This document shows positions 60,690-64,000 of a stretch of DNA of 64,000 bases, piece by piece. Source of the stretch: Psilocybe azurescens (taxonomy: Eukaryota; Basidiomycota; Agaricomycetes; Agaricales; Agrocybaceae); assembly GCA_023853785.1 (NCBI GenBank), contig JAJIRX010000080.1:1-64000 (forward strand), given 5' to 3'. Each line of letters begins with the position of its first letter. Positions within the stretch are counted from its first letter, which is position 1. The notes beneath the pieces were generated by a model, which saw only the letters and a list, made by a program, of their open reading frames with translations, was not told the DNA's origin and did not search any database. Both the position numbers and the translations under genes were made by a program.

Positions 60690-63046
60690 CAATATGGTAA
60701 CTTTGTGGTTCTGTTTCCGACTTCTATCGGGACCGATTTCGGGCCGCCCTGAGTAGAGATCGGTGTCGGCATGCGCGTCGGGACCGGTGTAGGGCTCTGC
60801 ATCCGCACCGATCTAGTGATCTGCGTCGGGGCCGATGTGTGGATCTGCGTCGGGACCGTGTAGGGCTCTGCATCCGCACCGATGTAGTGATCTGCGTCGG
60901 GACCGATGTAGGGATCTGCGTCGGGACCGATGTAGGGATCTGCGTCGGGACCGGTGTAGGGATCTGCTTCGGCACCGATGTAGGGATCTGCGTCGGGACC
61001 GGTGTAAGGATTGGGATCCGGACCGCTGTTGGGATCTTCGGCACCGGTGTAGAGACTGGTGTCGGTGTTGCCCTTGAGTGGGCATAGTTGTACCAAGTAG
61101 CCTTGGATCAATATTACTGTTGTTAATGACGTTGGTTGCTCCTCGTGTGGATAAACTTGAATCCAATAGGTACATAGGTATACCATCTGTGGGACCATTC
61201 ACTGGGAATTGGTGTTCAACTCCAGATGGAAAAATTGACATTACTTCTTGCTGAGTGGCATAGACATCCTCTCTGAAGATTAAATTTGGGATGTCTTGCT
61301 GGATGCTTTCCATATCTTCATGAATTGCATCCTAATTATTATAAGATTGTAAGATAGTGGTTCGGTATCAGCAATAATCGGGACCGATACACTTACAATC
61401 TGCCGGACATCATGTCTCGTGCCCGATATCAATGTCAAAGTTGGTTGATATTCTTCAATGTTTGGCGTGATGTGCATATTGGTCAGTGCTAAAGTATTTT
61501 CCACTTGATCCGACTCAATTTGGCATCGACTTGTTGTTTTATTTCGACGTTTATTTCTTGCTTGACGTCGGCCCCGATCGGCATCGGCAACGGTGTCGGG
61601 ATATTCTGAGGGAGCGGGACCGTCTTTATGTTTAATAGACCGAAAACGAAAAGTGTCTTGTGGTTGATATAATTGCTGTCTTTTGATCAAGTGCCCAAAA
61701 AGCATTGTATGCTGTCTTTATGGAGATTCCGGGGTTTGTAAATATCATGTTGGGAGGTAAATATTTCGATTCGATAAAGGTCGCCTGAGCGTAGGATATT
61801 TGAGTGTATGGAACTTTCTCTGTTTTACCACCAGTGGCAAGGTCTATCTATAATTCAGGCAAATTGGACTCGAGGCATGCCTGAACTAAACTCACAGTAA
61901 TGATTATTCACGTACAGACTGAAAGCTTCTTCCCAGTCACTTTTTGTCCACTCTTTATCTGGCAAAGGGATAGGTATGATTGGGAAACCATTACTAGTTT
62001 TTCCCAATGTAAATATTGGCTTCTTTGCTGTTGCTCGGTTAACCGTGAATGCTAAGTGAGGGTTTTGCTTGAGATTTTGCAAGCCCGTCATATAATCCAA
62101 TATGTTTTGTTTCATTCGGTCGACGTCAGCCCGATATGTACTCATGAATGAAGGGGCGGGAACACCCATCAAGCTGGCAATTTGTTCGTATCTAAAGCAT
62201 AATCAGCTGTGTTTTTCAATGAGTTGCTGGAATATGCCGATCCAACAATTATGTCGGCCCCGAGAAAACTCGGCTGTTATCTGCAATCACGTACCCATCG
62301 ACTGCGACCTTGCCATCTGCTAATGGGAAGCAAACAAAAACCACACTGGTCATCCCCATCTCTTTATATTGGTCATTCATTGTTTGATCAATCCGCCTGA
62401 CATGATATTTTTTGGCCAAACTGTGATATAATTGTTAGGTCGGTTCGGACACGGGGCCGTATGACCGACCTTGCTTGTGTGTGCTCGTCATACCCCGCAT
62501 TGAACACCTTTCTACTTCATCGTCAATGTCCTTACGTTCATTCTCAGTCATCTTGTCCCAGATATTCTTCATGGCGACTGTCCTGTGGCCAAACCAACCC
62601 GAGGTCTCTGCTGAAGCCTCTTCAAGACCCATAATATTTGCGATTTCCGCCCAAATTTTTGATTGATGATTGTACCAGAGTACATCTGATCTTTTGGGCG
62701 AAAGTGGTTGGATTTGCGAGCCATTCCTCGTTCAATTCGCCAATTGTTTGAGCACCAGGTGATGATCTCCTGAATTATCTTCAGATACACGCTCTTCGAA
62801 GTTGGCTACATATCACCTTACCTTTGTCCAAAGGCGACTTTCGGTGTCATCCTTAGCCCTTTTCCCTCGACTGGCCCAGTAATTGAATATTGCGACCAGT
62901 ATGTGGTTTGTTAAGATGAATAGACGTTCTTTGACTGTCCTTGCTTTCACAAAAGTTTCTTTGAAAGGCAGAATTTGCTGTAGTTCTTCGACACTGAACA
63001 TCTTCGCTTTCCGTTTCTTGTTTTGTAATACTATGGTTGTGGTCAT
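60690..63046 (-). pseudogene. Agaricomycete ORF C with C-terminal 8-residue repeats, frame-broken
   Basis: It begins at ATG 63046 (MTTTIVLQNKKRKAKMFSVE). Recognisable blocks in order: FNYWASRGKRAKDDTESRLW, CSNNWRIERG, KIWAEIANIMG, WFGHRTVAMKNIWDKMTENE, MNDQYKEMGMTSVVFVCFPL, MGVPAPSFMSTYRADVDRMK, FPIIPIPLPDKEWTKSDWEE, FIESKYLPPNM and a polar tail (SEYPDTVADADRG). The order resembles a large agaricomycete protein family that I recall as repetitive and of unknown function. The tail runs into a 24 bp tandem repeat. Frame breaks appear near 62660-62700 and 61640-61690. It is divergent from the KDZ gene and convergent with ORF B. Confidence 0.5.
60727..61050 (-). repeat. 24 bp tandem repeat carrying TCGGGACCGA
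   Basis: The unit is about GGGATCTGCGTCGGGACCGA plus TGTA, repeated roughly a dozen times with variation between 60727 and 61050. Each unit includes one copy of the TCGGNNCCGA palindrome or a near match. Because 24 is divisible by three, all frames stay open. On the minus strand they encode PDADPYIG, PTQIPTSV or RRRSLHRS units depending on frame. It forms the 3' end of ORF C. Confidence 0.85.
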
Positions 63047-63194
63047 ATTGTTCAGTGAAAATACCTGTAAAAATGGCACAATGCAAGATAAAGAAATGTG
63101 GATGTGATTAGGAATGGACCTGAAACATTCACAGACTGTGAGTTGCTACAACATGCCTCATGGAAGCCTCATGTTCATTTAGTGCCCAGCCCCG

Positions 63195-64000
63195 TGATGA
63201 CCACATACATCTCGCCGCCTTCAACCATGAACTCTTCCAGTGGACCAGCTAACAAAAGACAAAGAAAGTCAAAACACTTGGTTCAAGGAAGTGTGGAAGC
63301 CTCTCAGGCGGTTACCCACCTCTCCGATGTCTTCAGCGGTCCCAAATCACAGCGAAGAGTGTTAGTGCCGCTTGTGACAACTATCGCAGAAGATCCAACG
63401 TTGAGTGACCAAACTAATCCAAGAGAACATATGGTTAACCACAATATGTTAAACGATGATGGAGTGTCAACGGAGCCCTTGAATACGACCCGTCAAAAGA
63501 AAAGCAAGGTAACCGTTTATTAAATGAAGTACAACATTTTTCAAACAGTACTATGCAGACGCAGCAAGAATATATGAGAGAATGGGTAGATAGAATAGAA
63601 GACTTACTTCAAGCATCACTTGCTCGAGAGACCTGGCCAGCCGACAAGCAGCACTGCCAATCTTGTCCAGCTGGCTCCTGGGCCATATGGAGATGTATAG
63701 ATTGCACACTTGCAGAGCCACTTTGTCGCGAAATGTATGTGAAATTCACATCGGTTGCACCTTTCCATCGAATTGAATGCTGGGCACAAACGCACTTCCG
63801 CAGAGCCGAGTTATGGGAAGTCGGTTGTTACATTCTTGTCCCACATTGTGCAGGGATTGCTATATGTGAATCACTACTGTTCCAGATTAAATATTTGGAA
63901 ACTTTACAAGAATATCCAGACCGGCTAGAACAGGAAAAATTAGATACATTGTATGGCCCGGCCGGTTCGGGGCCGACTTTCACTAGTTCGGGGCCGAGAT
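63195..64000 (+). CDS. KDZ-family transposase, N-terminal part, cut by window end
   Basis: Exon 1 runs from an ATG at about 63195 or 63227 to 63508 (NKRQRKSKHLVQGSVEAS; RQKKSK). An intron (63509-63558) joins to TQQEYMREWVDRIEDLL. The next residues form the cysteine cluster found at the N-terminus of Kyakuja-Dileera-Zisupton transposases: CQSCPAGSWAIWRCIDC, then PLCREMYVKF, VAPFHRIECW and ELWEVGCYILVPHCAG. The usual form has further Cys/His residues between PLC and PFHRI; here M and F/T stand where ligands are expected, so the cluster may be damaged. The KDZ catalytic domain would lie beyond the window. The frame is open to base 64000. Confidence 0.7.

Noticed and set aside
1..64000. CRISPR array, bacterial operons, tRNA or rRNA genes
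   Set aside because: Intron-rich eukaryotic DNA. No spacer-repeat pattern and no tRNA or rRNA consensus was recognised by eye; a covariance search was not possible.

Overview
The window looks like nuclear DNA of an agaricomycete (mushroom-forming basidiomycete). Genes carry many short GT-AG introns, mostly about 50-75 bp. Families expanded in this group are present: F-box and BTB proteins, a multi-pass protein resembling the DUF6533 family, and a KDZ-type transposase. Conserved eukaryotic genes (VPS25, RPL11, NOP8, NUP53/35, HIRIP3) are also present. All introns and frames were worked out by eye.

Region 1 (1-14.9 kb) is AT-rich, nearly free of CpG and made of dead transposons. It holds two Tc1-like elements with ~210 bp inverted repeats and TA duplications, a minus-strand Ty3/gypsy relic, three or four solo LTRs (two with perfect 5 bp target duplications), and two diverged copies of a >1 kb repeat. 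One copy of that repeat preserves the empty site of a Tc1 insertion. One LTR carries eight exact TGAGTCA sites.

Region 2 (15-31 kb) is a conserved housekeeping block: an HIRIP3-like histone chaperone, a secreted GH35 beta-galactosidase (minus), the ESCRT-II subunit VPS25, a RING protein, ribosomal protein uL5/RPL11 (minus) and a second RING protein.

Region 3 (31-44.4 kb) is more lineage-specific: a BTB protein, two F-box proteins, a single-pass membrane protein with a Ser/Thr-rich ectodomain, and a secreted Gly/Asn-rich protein made of four repeats. A diverged duplicated promoter-like block lies in two of the intergenic gaps.

Region 4 (44.4-55.1 kb) has NOP8 and NUP53/35 facing away from each other across a 238 bp promoter, then a DUF6533-like membrane protein (minus) and an FAD-dependent monooxygenase.

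Region 5 (56-64 kb) is unlike the rest. Three decayed, hydrophilic, agaricomycete-type ORFs alternate in strand and lead into the N-terminal part of a KDZ transposase that runs off the window end. The stretch is peppered with the 10 bp palindrome TCGGNNCCGA: at least 22 exact copies in about 7 kb, and none noticed elsewhere. This is my best candidate for an undescribed system: a KDZ-associated composite element with its own dispersed DNA motif.

Several otherwise conserved genes (HIRIP3, NOP8, NUP53) show single-base frame breaks, which may be assembly indels rather than true pseudogenisation.
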